A DNA stretch of 64,000 bases from Streptomyces sp. YIM 121038 (lineage in GTDB: Bacteria > Actinomycetota > Actinomycetes > Streptomycetales > Streptomycetaceae), in the NCBI RefSeq assembly GCF_006088715.1, contig NZ_CP030771.1, positions 806,001 through 870,000 of the forward strand, read 5' to 3'. This document shows, piece by piece, positions 55,712 through 63,461 of this stretch (within the stretch, counting starts at the first letter, position 1; each line of letters starts with the position of its first letter). Made by a program: the position numbers and the translations under genes. The notes beneath the pieces were generated by a model. The model was not told where the DNA came from and did not search any database. It was given only the letters and a program-made list of their open reading frames with translations.

Positions 55712-56557
55712 CTAGCCGTGGAACGCCTTGCGCAGGGCTTCGCCGAACGCGCGGGGGTGCGTGGTCAGGCCCGTGTGCCCGCCGGGGAAGCTCAGCAGGC
55801 CGGTGCCCAGGCGCTCGGCCAGGCGGGCGGTCGCGCGGTGGGGCAGTTCGCCGTGCGAGTCCTGGCCGCCCGCGAGCACGAGGCGGTCCGCCAGCGCGCG
55901 CAGCCGGTCGACGTCCGGGGTGTGGGACATGAACGGCGGCACGACGCGCGTGACGAAGTACGGCAGGTCGGCCATCGTCCGTTCGGCCCGCGCCGCCGCC
56001 CGGGGCGGCAGTGCGGGCGGCGCCTGGGGCGCGGCCTCCCGCGCGGCGGTGGCGCCCCGCGTGAGCCCGGCGGCGAACACGGTCATGGCCGCCCTCAGCC
56101 CCTCCGCGTGGAAGGTCTCCTGTACGCGGGCGACGAGGGCGCGGTGCTCGGCCGCGTCGGGCAGGAGCTCCACCAGCGGCGGCTCGTGCGCCACGAGGCG
56201 TTCAACGCGCTCGGGGTGGGTGCCGAGCAGGTGCAGGGCCGCGATCGCCCCCGAGCTGGCGCCGAAGACCCGGGCGGGCCCGGCGGGCGAAAGGCGTTCG
56301 AGGAGCCGGTACGCGTCGTCGGCGTGCTCGGCCACGTGCTGCGCGGCGCCGGGGTCGTCCAGCGGGCTGCGGGACAGGCCGCGCGGGTCGTAGGTGGCGA
56401 CGGTGTGGTCGGCGGCCAGGTCGTCCGCGACGCCGTCGAAGGCGGCCGCGCCGCCCGACCCGCCGGGGATGAGCAGCAGGAGCGGGCCCCGGCCGCGCAC
56501 TTCGTAGTGCAGGGTCGCGCCGGGCACGCGCAGGCTGCCGGTGGTCGGTCCGGTCAT
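55712..56557 (-). CDS. Alpha/beta-fold hydrolase
   Basis: 281-residue single-domain hydrolase. It has an oxyanion-hole segment LLLLIPGGSGGAAAF, DPRGLSRSPLDD, the nucleophile elbow FGASSGAIAALHLL near residue 97, an aspartate in LVLAGGQDSHG, and the catalytic His in FPGGHTGLTTHP near 260. It resembles epoxide-hydrolase/haloperoxidase-like esterases found beside TetR regulators. ATG 56557 overlaps the TetR stop (ATGA), so the regulator and hydrolase form one unit controlled by the operator at 57162-57198. The substrate is unknown; it may detoxify the ligand sensed by the TetR protein. Confidence 0.92.
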   Translation of the reverse strand: MTGPTTGSLRVPGATLHYEVRGRGPLLLLIPGGSGGAAAFDGVADDLAADHTVATYDPRGLSRSPLDDPGAAQHVAEHADDAYRLLERLSPAGPARVFGASSGAIAALHLLGTHPERVERLVAHEPPLVELLPDAAEHRALVARVQETFHAEGLRAAMTVFAAGLTRGATAAREAAPQAPPALPPRAAARAERTMADLPYFVTRVVPPFMSHTPDVDRLRALADRLVLAGGQDSHGELPHRATARLAERLGTGLLSFPGGHTGLTTHPRAFGEALRKAFHG

Positions 56558-57147
56558 CGGGGGTCTCCTTCTCGGGACGGGGGCCAGTGCTCCAGGAGGG
56601 TGTGCAGGGCGTCGAGGGCGCGCTCCCAGGTCCGCTGCGGCGACCGCTCGTGCGCGAAGGCGCCCGCGGCCTCCAGGGCGACGAAGCCGTGGAAGGTGCT
56701 GCGCAGCACGCGGACCGCGTCGGTCAGATCGGGCTCGGCCAGGCCGTAGCCGCGCAGCATGCCGTACGTCAGCTCGACGGCGCGGCGCGGTCCCGCGGCC
56801 CGGGCGGCCAGTTCGGGGTCGATGGGGATCGGGGTCTGCGTCGCCGTGTAGCGGCCCGGGTGCGCGTGGGCGTACTCCCGCCAGGCGTTGGCGAACGCGA
56901 CCAGGGCGTCCTTGCCGGACCGTCCCACGGTCGCCTCCGCGATGCGGAGGGTCTTCTCGTCCGCCGCGAGGAGCGCGATGCGGCCGCGCAGGTCCTCCAG
57001 GCCGCGGACGTGCCCGTACAGGCTCGCGTCCTTCACCCCGAGCCGCCGCGCGACCTGCGACATCGTCACGCGGTCGAGGCCGACCTCGTCCGCGAGCTCC
57101 GCGCCCGCCCTCGTCACCGACTCCGCCGTGAGCCCGGCCCGCACCAT
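56554..57147 (-). CDS. TetR-family repressor, WHG-domain type
   Basis: 197 residues. The helix-turn-helix GAELADEVGLDRVTMSQVARRLGVKDASLYGHVRGLEDL (14-51) is followed by a TetR_C_33/WHG-like ligand domain with AWREYAHAHPGRYTATQ and LRSTFHGFVALEAAGAF. It is probably an autorepressor of itself and the overlapping hydrolase. Inverted repeats of TCCTAGG elements sit 15-51 bp before its ATG, the expected operator position. Confidence 0.93.
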   Translation of the reverse strand: MVRAGLTAESVTRAGAELADEVGLDRVTMSQVARRLGVKDASLYGHVRGLEDLRGRIALLAADEKTLRIAEATVGRSGKDALVAFANAWREYAHAHPGRYTATQTPIPIDPELAARAAGPRRAVELTYGMLRGYGLAEPDLTDAVRVLRSTFHGFVALEAAGAFAHERSPQRTWERALDALHTLLEHWPPSREGDPR

Positions 57148-57161
57148 GCGCCCTCCCGCTT

Positions 57162-57198
57162 TCCTAGGGATCCTAGTTTTAACCTAGGACCCCTAGGA
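57162..57198. promoter_or_regulatory. TetR operator, paired TCCTAGG inverted repeats
   Basis: The left arm TCCTAGGGATCCTAGT (57162-57177) and right arm CCTAGGACCCCTAGGA (57183-57198) are near-perfect inverted copies. Each arm also carries the CCTAGG palindrome or its half. The AT-rich spacer TTTAA sits between them. Immediately upstream of the TetR-hydrolase unit, this is a strong candidate for cooperative repressor binding. Confidence 0.85.
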
Positions 57199-57504
57199 TG
57201 GCAAACGGAAAGCCTTCCCTTTCCGGCCCGCCTCGCACCGGCCAGGGGCGGGCCCGCGGTCCGCCGGGAAGCCCGCGCCCGCGCCTTGCGCCCGGCGGAT
57301 CCCGGGGCGCGGCGGCACGCCCCGCCCGACCGGCCCGGCGGGGCGCCTTCCAGCCAGAGTCACCGCCGCTCGCTCACGCTCAGCGATCAACCCCTTGCTC
57401 ACCGTTCAGGAATCTGACTAGCGTCCTTCGCCTACGGGGCGCGCCCCGCGCCGACGTCCGTACGCGCGCCACGCCCTCACCCCCAACCCCGAGGAGGCAG
57501 CCGC
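57199..57504 (+). promoter_or_regulatory. Intergenic leader of the alkylsulfatase-like gene
   Basis: 306 bp, mostly GC-rich without coding bias. TTGCTC (57395-57400) and TAGCGT (57419-57424), 18 bp apart, could be a promoter for the downstream gene. GAGGAG at 57491-57496 is its ribosome binding site. The TetR operator lies at the far end and may also influence this gene. Confidence 0.4.
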
Positions 57505-59547
57505 ATGCCCCAGCCCGTCGAGGTGTCCTCGTCCGTCGCGGAAGCGAACCGCGCACAGGGCGTCCGGCAGGACGCGGACGACTTCGAGGACGCCACGCGC
57601 GGCCATCTGGCGATCCCGCCCCTGCCCGCCGTCCCGGCCCGCACCCCCGGCGGCGCGCCGGTGTGGGACTTCGCCGGCTCCGCGTTCCTGCACCGCAGCG
57701 ACACGCCCCCGCCCTCGGTCAACGCGCACGTGTGGCGCCGGGGCCAACTCGCCGCCATCGCCGGTCTCTTCCTGGTGACGCGCACGCCCGAGCACGCCCT
57801 CTACCAGGTGCGCGGCTACGACCTCTCGAACATGACGATCGTCGAGGGCGACGCGGGCATCGTCGTGCTCGACCCGCTGGCCAGCTACGAGACCGCGCAG
57901 CACGCCCTCAAGCTCTACCGCGACACCACGGGCAGCCGGAAGCCCGTCGTCGGCGTCCTCTACACCCACAGCGACGTCGACCACTTCGGCGGCGTGCGCG
58001 GCCTCTTCCACGAGCGCGGCGGGGAGGTGCCCGACATCCCGGTCATCGCTCCCGACGGCTTCCTGGAGCACGTGACCGGGGAGCAGCTGGGCGCGGGCCC
58101 GGCCGTGGCGCGCCGCGCCACGTACACGTACGCCGCCGGGCTCGACAAGAACCCGTACGGTCAGGCCGGTTCGGGACTCGGCCTGACCGTCTCCACCGGT
58201 GAGGTGACGCTGATCCCGCCCACCGTCAGCGTGGGCGACGCCGACCACGGGCCCGTGCCGCGCGAGCAGTGGTCGGGCGAGGACGTCATCCCCTGGCGGC
58301 CGGGCCTGTACCGGCAGGTCGTGGGCGGCGTCCGGATCGTCATCCAGCGGGACCGGGGCGCCACCGAACCGGCGGCCATGAACCTCTACTTCCCGCAGTT
58401 CAAGGCCCTGTGCATGGCGGACAGCGCGGCGCACGCCCGGCCCGGCGGGCGGGTGCGCGACGCCCACACCTGGTCGCGCCGCCTCACCGAGGCCGTGCAG
58501 AGCTTCGCGGGGCACACGGAGGTCGCCTTCGCCTCGCACCACTGGCCGCTGTGGGGCCGGGAGAGGATCACCGAGTTCCTGAGCGTCCAGCGCGACGTGT
58601 ACGCGTACCTGAACGACCAGACGCTACGGCTGATCAACGGGGGCAGGAACGGCCCGGAGATCGCCGAGGAGCTGCGGCTGCCCGCCGTCCTCGCGGACCA
58701 CTGGTACACGCGCGGCCGCCACGGCCCGGTCGGCCAGGACGCGAAGGCCGTCCACCAGCACTACCTGGGCTGGTTCGACGGCAACCCGGCGCACCTGTGG
58801 ACGTATCCGCAGGCCGAGGCGGGCCGCCGGTACGTGGAGGTGATCGGCGGGCCCGACGCCGTGGTGAGCGCGGCACGCAAGGCCTATCAACAGGGCGATC
58901 CGCGCTGGGCCGCCGAGCTGCTCAACCACGTCATCTTCGGCTGCCCCGAGCGGAGCGGCCCGGCCAGACGGCTCCAGACCAAGGCGCTCAGCCAGCTGGG
59001 CTACGGCGCGGAGAGCGGCACGTGGCGCAACCTCTGCCTCAGCGGCGCCCGCGAACTCGCCGTCGGCGTGCGGCAGTACGCCCGCCCGGCCACCGCCGAC
59101 CTCATCGGGAGCCTCAGCGTCGAACAGTACTTCGCCGCGCTGGCCCGCCGCCTCGACGGCCCCCGGGCCGCCGACGAACAGCGCTCCCCCCTCGTCCTGC
59201 GGTGGCGCGTCACCGGCGCCCCCGAGCAGGAGTGCACCACCACGCTGCGCCACGGCGTACTGATCCACGTGCCGGGCAGGGACCGCCTCGCGGGCACCCC
59301 GCAGGCGACGATCACACTCTCCCGGGCCGTCCTCGACGACTTGTGCCTCGACGGCCCGGACTTCCGGCGCAACTTCACCGCGGCGGTCGGCAGGGGCGAG
59401 ATCACGCTCGGCTCGACGGATCAGCTGCCGTACGCGGAGGCGGTGTTCGCGTACGTCACGGCTCCGGACCCGGGGTTCCCGCTCGCGGCCCCGGCCGTGC
59501 CGCGTCAGGCGCCGGTCCCCCCGAGGGCGGGCAGGAACTGGTCGTAG
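57505..59547 (+). CDS. Alkylsulfatase-like metallo-beta-lactamase protein with altered metal site
   Basis: 680 residues with SdsA/BDS1 architecture. An N-terminal MBL domain is followed by an alkylsulfatase dimerisation domain (about 395-530, HLWTYPQAEAGRRYVEVIGG) and an SCP2-like C-terminal domain (about 550-660). The family normally cleaves alkyl sulfates with two zinc ions. Here the THxHxDH box reads YTHSDVDHFGG near residue 155, with Asp for the second His. The PAEMN and MAEN glutamate segments read PAAMN and MADS. The ASHHWPLWG histidine is retained. Metal binding and activity may therefore be changed or lost. ATG 57505 has GAGGAG upstream. Its 3' end overlaps the convergent gene by 43 bp. 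Confidence 0.88.
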   Translation: MPQPVEVSSSVAEANRAQGVRQDADDFEDATRGHLAIPPLPAVPARTPGGAPVWDFAGSAFLHRSDTPPPSVNAHVWRRGQLAAIAGLFLVTRTPEHALYQVRGYDLSNMTIVEGDAGIVVLDPLASYETAQHALKLYRDTTGSRKPVVGVLYTHSDVDHFGGVRGLFHERGGEVPDIPVIAPDGFLEHVTGEQLGAGPAVARRATYTYAAGLDKNPYGQAGSGLGLTVSTGEVTLIPPTVSVGDADHGPVPREQWSGEDVIPWRPGLYRQVVGGVRIVIQRDRGATEPAAMNLYFPQFKALCMADSAAHARPGGRVRDAHTWSRRLTEAVQSFAGHTEVAFASHHWPLWGRERITEFLSVQRDVYAYLNDQTLRLINGGRNGPEIAEELRLPAVLADHWYTRGRHGPVGQDAKAVHQHYLGWFDGNPAHLWTYPQAEAGRRYVEVIGGPDAVVSAARKAYQQGDPRWAAELLNHVIFGCPERSGPARRLQTKALSQLGYGAESGTWRNLCLSGARELAVGVRQYARPATADLIGSLSVEQYFAALARRLDGPRAADEQRSPLVLRWRVTGAPEQECTTTLRHGVLIHVPGRDRLAGTPQATITLSRAVLDDLCLDGPDFRRNFTAAVGRGEITLGSTDQLPYAEAVFAYVTAPDPGFPLAAPAVPRQAPVPPRAGRNWS

Positions 59548-60332
59548 AAGTCCGTCTTGAGCCGCAGGGAGCGCTCCTCCATCTCCTGGAAGCCGTCGGC
59601 CGAGGGCTCGCGGGCGAGCAGTTCGCTCAGGCGGCGGCCGAGGCGGTCGGCGTGGGTGGTGGAGAGCAGGGAGACCCGGGCGAGCGGGTTGGCCTTCGCG
59701 TCGTGCGAGTGGTGCGGGTAGTAGAAGCGCGAGCGGTTCTCGCCGTCCCGGGTGAGCAGGGGCCCCATGCGTTCCCACAGGCGTCCGTACTCGACGGACA
59801 CCAGGATCTCGCCCCAGAAGCGCAGGAGCGTCAGCATCCGCACGTCGGCGTCCGGCTCGGCGCCCGCCTCGGCGATCATGTCGAGGGAGTCGAGGATGAC
59901 CTTGCGGGTCGTCGCGGAGGGCTTCGACGTGACGATTCTCCGCTGCGGGATGCCCAGTTGGCGCAGGTCCTCGGTCATGTCCTCGCGGTGCGAGCGGGTG
60001 TGGCCGTGGCTGTCGGGGTACTCCTCGCGCAGGATGACCCGGGCGATCCGCAGGCTCACCTCGTCGCTGAGGAGGTCGATGGCCAGGTCGTAGCACGGGG
60101 TGAAGGCGAGGGACACGAAGCGGCGTTGCAGCAGGACCTCGGCGAAGGCGTCGTCCGGAAGGAGCGCGATGTTCGCGAGCACCGGGTGCCGGTCGAACCG
60201 CTCGACCAGGGCGTCCTCGAAGGCGTCGAGGCGGTCGAGCCCGCCCGCGGCGCCCGGCGCGCCGAGCACGCCGGTCACGGCCGCCGCCCCGGCACGTCCG
60301 TCACGTCGGTCCGATCCGTTCTGTCGCTGCAT
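59505..60332 (-). CDS. Heme-oxygenase-like diiron oxidase/oxygenase candidate
   Basis: 275 residues, all-helical. REEYPDSHGHTRSHREDMTEDLRQLGI (about 97-123) matches the EYG-spacer-H helix of heme-oxygenase-like diiron enzymes (UndA, SznF-type), giving the first Glu and His ligands. FWGEILVSVEYGRLW supplies another Glu. HHSHDAKANPLARVSLLSTTHADRL could supply the later His/Asp/His. The assignment is by motif spacing only; a TenA or PqqC relative is possible. It lies 22 bp after a membrane PLD-like gene on the same strand, so the two are probably co-transcribed. Its 3' end overlaps the alkylsulfatase-like gene. Confidence 0.6.
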   Translation of the reverse strand: MQRQNGSDRRDGRAGAAAVTGVLGAPGAAGGLDRLDAFEDALVERFDRHPVLANIALLPDDAFAEVLLQRRFVSLAFTPCYDLAIDLLSDEVSLRIARVILREEYPDSHGHTRSHREDMTEDLRQLGIPQRRIVTSKPSATTRKVILDSLDMIAEAGAEPDADVRMLTLLRFWGEILVSVEYGRLWERMGPLLTRDGENRSRFYYPHHSHDAKANPLARVSLLSTTHADRLGRRLSELLAREPSADGFQEMEERSLRLKTDFYDQFLPALGGTGA

Positions 60333-60354
60333 GGCCGTGCTCTCTCTTCCCGGG

Positions 60355-61197
60355 TCACAGGTTGATCCTTCCGACGGATCCGCGCCAGTCGCTCATGTCC
60401 ACGGCGCAGCCGATGCTCCAGAGCGTGTCCACCTCCCGCTGCACCTCCCTGCCCATCACGGTGGCGCAGCCCTCGATCTCCATCTGGGTGGAGCGGATCG
60501 CGAGCCGTCCGTGCAGGAACGAGCTCACCAGGTAGTGCTCGTCGGCTTTGTAGACGGCGACGGACGGCAGGGAGTTGTACACGCGCACTTCGAGGCGGGC
60601 GCGGTCCTCGTCGCCCGCGTCGTGCACCAGGGAGGCGAGGGTGGACAGGCACTGCTCGATGTTGGCCCTGACGTCTCCGTCGCGGGCGGGGTCCCGCACC
60701 GTGCGCAGGGCCTCGCTGCGCAACCCGGCCACCGGCGACGACGGGTGCAGGAGCAGGACGCGCACCCGCACCTGGCGCTCCACGATGGCCTTGCGCAGCC
60801 CGCGGTCGAACTCGTCGAGGTTCGGTATCCACGTCTGCAGGATGGTCACCTCGCGCGTCGCGCCGTCCACGAGCGTGGCGAACCGGTCGTCGGGGAACCG
60901 CTCGTGCACCCGCACCACACCGGCGTAGTGCCGCTGCCTCAACTCCTGCGCGAGGGCGTCGATGTCGAGCTTGGACAGCTGCGCGTGCACGTCGTCGAGC
61001 ACCTTGAGCCGGTCGAACTCCAGGAGCAGGAAGAGCGTGACGGTGCTCAGGATGAGCAGGGTGACCTTGGGCAGGGTGCTCCCCGGCGCCAACTTGTCCA
61101 GCCAGCCCAGCAGATCGGCGAGCACCACCACGATGCCCGCCCCGGCCATCACGGCCAGCGCGATCCGCTCGGCCCGATAGCGCATGCCGCCCCGCAT
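60355..61197 (-). CDS. Membrane protein with PLD-like cytoplasmic domain
   Basis: 280 residues. Two N-terminal membrane helices (IALAVMAGAGIVVVLADLLGW, about 12-32, and VTLLILSTVTLFLLLEF, about 45-61) are followed by a linker helix. A soluble domain has ILQTWIPNLDEFDRGLRKAI, VRVRVLLLHPSSP and then YKADEHYLVSSFLHGRLAI. This resembles a phospholipase-D/DUF5919-like fold, but no HxK catalytic motif is visible, so it may bind rather than cleave. It is the first gene of a two-gene unit with the diiron candidate. Its promoter faces the MDR gene across an 11-bp inverted repeat. Role unknown. Confidence 0.7.
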   Translation of the reverse strand: MRGGMRYRAERIALAVMAGAGIVVVLADLLGWLDKLAPGSTLPKVTLLILSTVTLFLLLEFDRLKVLDDVHAQLSKLDIDALAQELRQRHYAGVVRVHERFPDDRFATLVDGATREVTILQTWIPNLDEFDRGLRKAIVERQVRVRVLLLHPSSPVAGLRSEALRTVRDPARDGDVRANIEQCLSTLASLVHDAGDEDRARLEVRVYNSLPSVAVYKADEHYLVSSFLHGRLAIRSTQMEIEGCATVMGREVQREVDTLWSIGCAVDMSDWRGSVGRINL

Positions 61198-61275
61198 CCC
61201 CCGCTCCCACCTGCCGATCGGCGCCGTCGGCGACGATGCTAGCCGGGGGGCGGGGGCAGCGGAGGGCGTTCACGT

Positions 61276-61312
61276 AGTACGACGACCATCGAAGTTTGAC
61301 AGTCGTCGTACT
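61276..61312. promoter_or_regulatory. Perfect 11-bp inverted repeat in a divergent promoter
   Basis: AGTACGACGAC (61276-61286) and GTCGTCGTACT (61302-61312) are perfect inverted arms around a 15-bp AT-richer spacer ending in TTGACA (61296-61301), a possible -35 element for the MDR gene. It lies 66-102 bp before that gene and 79-115 bp from the divergent membrane-protein gene. A dimeric regulator site is likely; no regulator gene is adjacent on either side. Confidence 0.75.
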
Positions 61313-61377
61313 TTCGGCTTGGGTGATCCACGGTGCCGCACGGCGCGGTGCCCCAACTGGGGGAAGGACGGCGCGTG

Positions 61378-62409
61378 ATGGCCAGGACGGTGCGGTTCCA
61401 CGAGTACGGCGGGGCTGATGTGCTGCGGATCGAGGACGTGGCGGTCGGTGCGCCCGGCGCCGGTGAGGTGCTGATCCGCGTGGACGCGATCGGGCTCAAC
61501 CGCGCCGAGGTGCTGTTCCGCGGCGGCCACTACATCGAGACGGCCAGGGAGTTCCCCGCACGGCTCGGCGCGGAGGCGGCGGGAGTGGTCGAGGCCGTCG
61601 GCGCCGGGGTGACGGGCTTTCGGACCGGCGACGCGGTCAGCGTGGTGCCCGCCTTCTCGATGAACGACTACGCCGAGCGCGCGCTCGTCCCGGCGGCCGC
61701 GCTGCTGCACCGCCCCGAGGGCCTCGACGCGGTCGCGGGCGCGGCGGTCTGGATGCCCTATCTGACGGCGTACGGGGCTCTGGTGGAGGTCGGGGGGATG
61801 CGCGCCGGGGACACGGTCGTCCTGACCGCGGCCTCCAGCAGCGTGGGCCTCGCCGCGATCCGGACTGCCCGCAGGGTGGGAGCCGTGCCCATCGCCACCA
61901 CCCGCACCGGCGCCAAGAAGGAGGCACTGCTCAAGGCGGGTGCCGCGGCTGTCGTCGTCACCGAGGAGGAGGACGTCGTCGAGCGGGTGCGCGCGCTGAC
62001 GGGCGGCCGGGGCGCCGAGTTCGTCTTCGACGCCGTCGCCGGTCCGGGCGTGGTGGACCTGGCGAAGGCCGTCGCCCCCGGTGGCACGCTCTTCCTGTAC
62101 GGGGCGCTGAGCGGCGAGGTCACCCCGTATCCCGGCTTCGACCTCGGCATGCCCGCGCTGAACATCCGCACCTACACCCTGCACGAGGTGACCACCGTGC
62201 CCGAACGGCTGCGCCGCGCCGAGGCGTTCGTCGCCTCCGGCCTCGCCACCGGCGCGTTCGAGCCCGTGGTCGACCGCACCTTCCCCCTGGAGGAGATCGC
62301 CGACGCGCACCGCTACATGGAGGCGGGCCGACAGGTGGGCAAGATCGTGGTGACCGTGGGGGCACACGCCGTGGGGACACACACGGACGGCGACGGCGCT
62401 GTCGTCTGA
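61378..62409 (+). CDS. MDR-family quinone oxidoreductase-like protein
   Basis: A 343-residue medium-chain dehydrogenase/reductase. N-terminal GroES-like segments (FHEYGGADVLRIEDV, IGLNRAEVLFRGGHY, RLGAEAAGVVEAVG) precede a Rossmann domain with VVLTAASSSVGLAAIRTA near residue 142. The structural and catalytic zinc cysteines are absent, so it belongs to the zinc-free quinone reductase/zeta-crystallin group using NADPH. ATG 61378 has AAGGA nine bases upstream. The 3' end converges on the AraC regulator 18 bp away. Natural substrate unknown. Confidence 0.92.
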   Translation: MARTVRFHEYGGADVLRIEDVAVGAPGAGEVLIRVDAIGLNRAEVLFRGGHYIETAREFPARLGAEAAGVVEAVGAGVTGFRTGDAVSVVPAFSMNDYAERALVPAAALLHRPEGLDAVAGAAVWMPYLTAYGALVEVGGMRAGDTVVLTAASSSVGLAAIRTARRVGAVPIATTRTGAKKEALLKAGAAAVVVTEEEDVVERVRALTGGRGAEFVFDAVAGPGVVDLAKAVAPGGTLFLYGALSGEVTPYPGFDLGMPALNIRTYTLHEVTTVPERLRRAEAFVASGLATGAFEPVVDRTFPLEEIADAHRYMEAGRQVGKIVVTVGAHAVGTHTDGDGAVV

Positions 62410-62427
62410 GCGGTTCCGCGGAGGGGC

Positions 62428-63330
62428 CTAGCCGCCGCGCACCGCCCCGCCCGGGGGTGCCGTCCGGAAGTCCCCCGGCGTCCACCCCGTCGTCCGCCGG
62501 AAGAACTTCCCGAAGTTCGCCGCCTCGTCGAAGCCCAGGCGGCGCCCGATCGCGGCGGCGCTCAGGTCGGTGTGGACCAGGAGCCGCTTGGCCTCAAGGG
62601 CCACGCGCGCGTCGATGACGGCCTTCGCGGGCCGTCCGGTCGCGGCGAGGCAGGCCCGTGTGAGGGTCTTGGGGGTGGTGGCGAGCCGGTCGGCGTACAC
62701 CGCCACCGAGCGTTCGGCGGCGAAGCCCTCCTCCACGGCCGTACGGAACCGGCCGAACAGTTCGCCGGGGCCGACCGGGGCGGGCTCGCCCTCCGGCTCC
62801 GGGAGCAGCGCGATCCGCAGGAGCAGCGCCGCCAGGGTGTGGCGCAGCAGATCGGTGCCGAGGCCGCGCGGCCCCGTCTCGTACGCGTCGTGGGCGGTGC
62901 CCAGCAGGTCGGTGAGGCGCGTGAGGTCCCTGAGGTCGGGGCCTCGCGCGCGCCAGTGCGCGGGCGCGAAAGGGTCGTCGAGGAGGGGTCCGATCCGCAG
63001 GGGCGGCGGGAAGTCGGGCGTGAACAGCACGAGGCGGGCGCCGAGCCCCGGCTCACGGGCGTAGGCGTGGACCTGACCGGGCCTGATCCACAGCAGGGTG
63101 CCGGGGCGGCAGTCGTGGCCGACGAAATCGACCATGTGAGTGCCGTGCCCGCGCGTGACCAGGACGAGCAGGTGGAAGTCAAGGCGCTGCGGCCCGCCGC
63201 TGCCCTGGTCAGGGGCGTGCTCGCGCTCCTCGGCGAGGGTCCGCACGTCGATGCCGAGGGCCGGGCAGTGCGGGTTGCGATAGCTGATGTCGCTGATCGG
63301 CGCCGCAGACGGTTGTCCGTTTTTGACCAT
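62428..63330 (-). CDS. AraC-family transcriptional regulator
   Basis: 300 residues. An AraC-type cupin effector domain (about 35-130, DFHLLVLVTRGHGTHMVDF and PGTLLWIRPGQVHAY) precedes a C-terminal double helix-turn-helix (about 195-295): SVAVYADRLATTPKTLTRACLAATGRPAKAVIDARVALEAKRLL and AAAIGRRLGFDEAANFGKFFRRTTGWTPGDFR. ATG 63330 has GGGAG five bases upstream; a longer upstream reading is rejected. It diverges from the exchanger gene with 131 bp between, so that gene may be its target. Confidence 0.93.
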   Translation of the reverse strand: MVKNGQPSAAPISDISYRNPHCPALGIDVRTLAEEREHAPDQGSGGPQRLDFHLLVLVTRGHGTHMVDFVGHDCRPGTLLWIRPGQVHAYAREPGLGARLVLFTPDFPPPLRIGPLLDDPFAPAHWRARGPDLRDLTRLTDLLGTAHDAYETGPRGLGTDLLRHTLAALLLRIALLPEPEGEPAPVGPGELFGRFRTAVEEGFAAERSVAVYADRLATTPKTLTRACLAATGRPAKAVIDARVALEAKRLLVHTDLSAAAIGRRLGFDEAANFGKFFRRTTGWTPGDFRTAPPGGAVRGG

Positions 63331-63461
63331 GACTGCTCCCGAAGATACCTCGTGTTCCGGGTGGGGCGCAGCGAGTGTGGAGGGGTGCCGGAAAGCCCTC
63401 CGGCCCCGCAACGGGAGGACGGCCGAACGCCTTCCCCCTGGCATCGCCCACGGAGGCCGCG

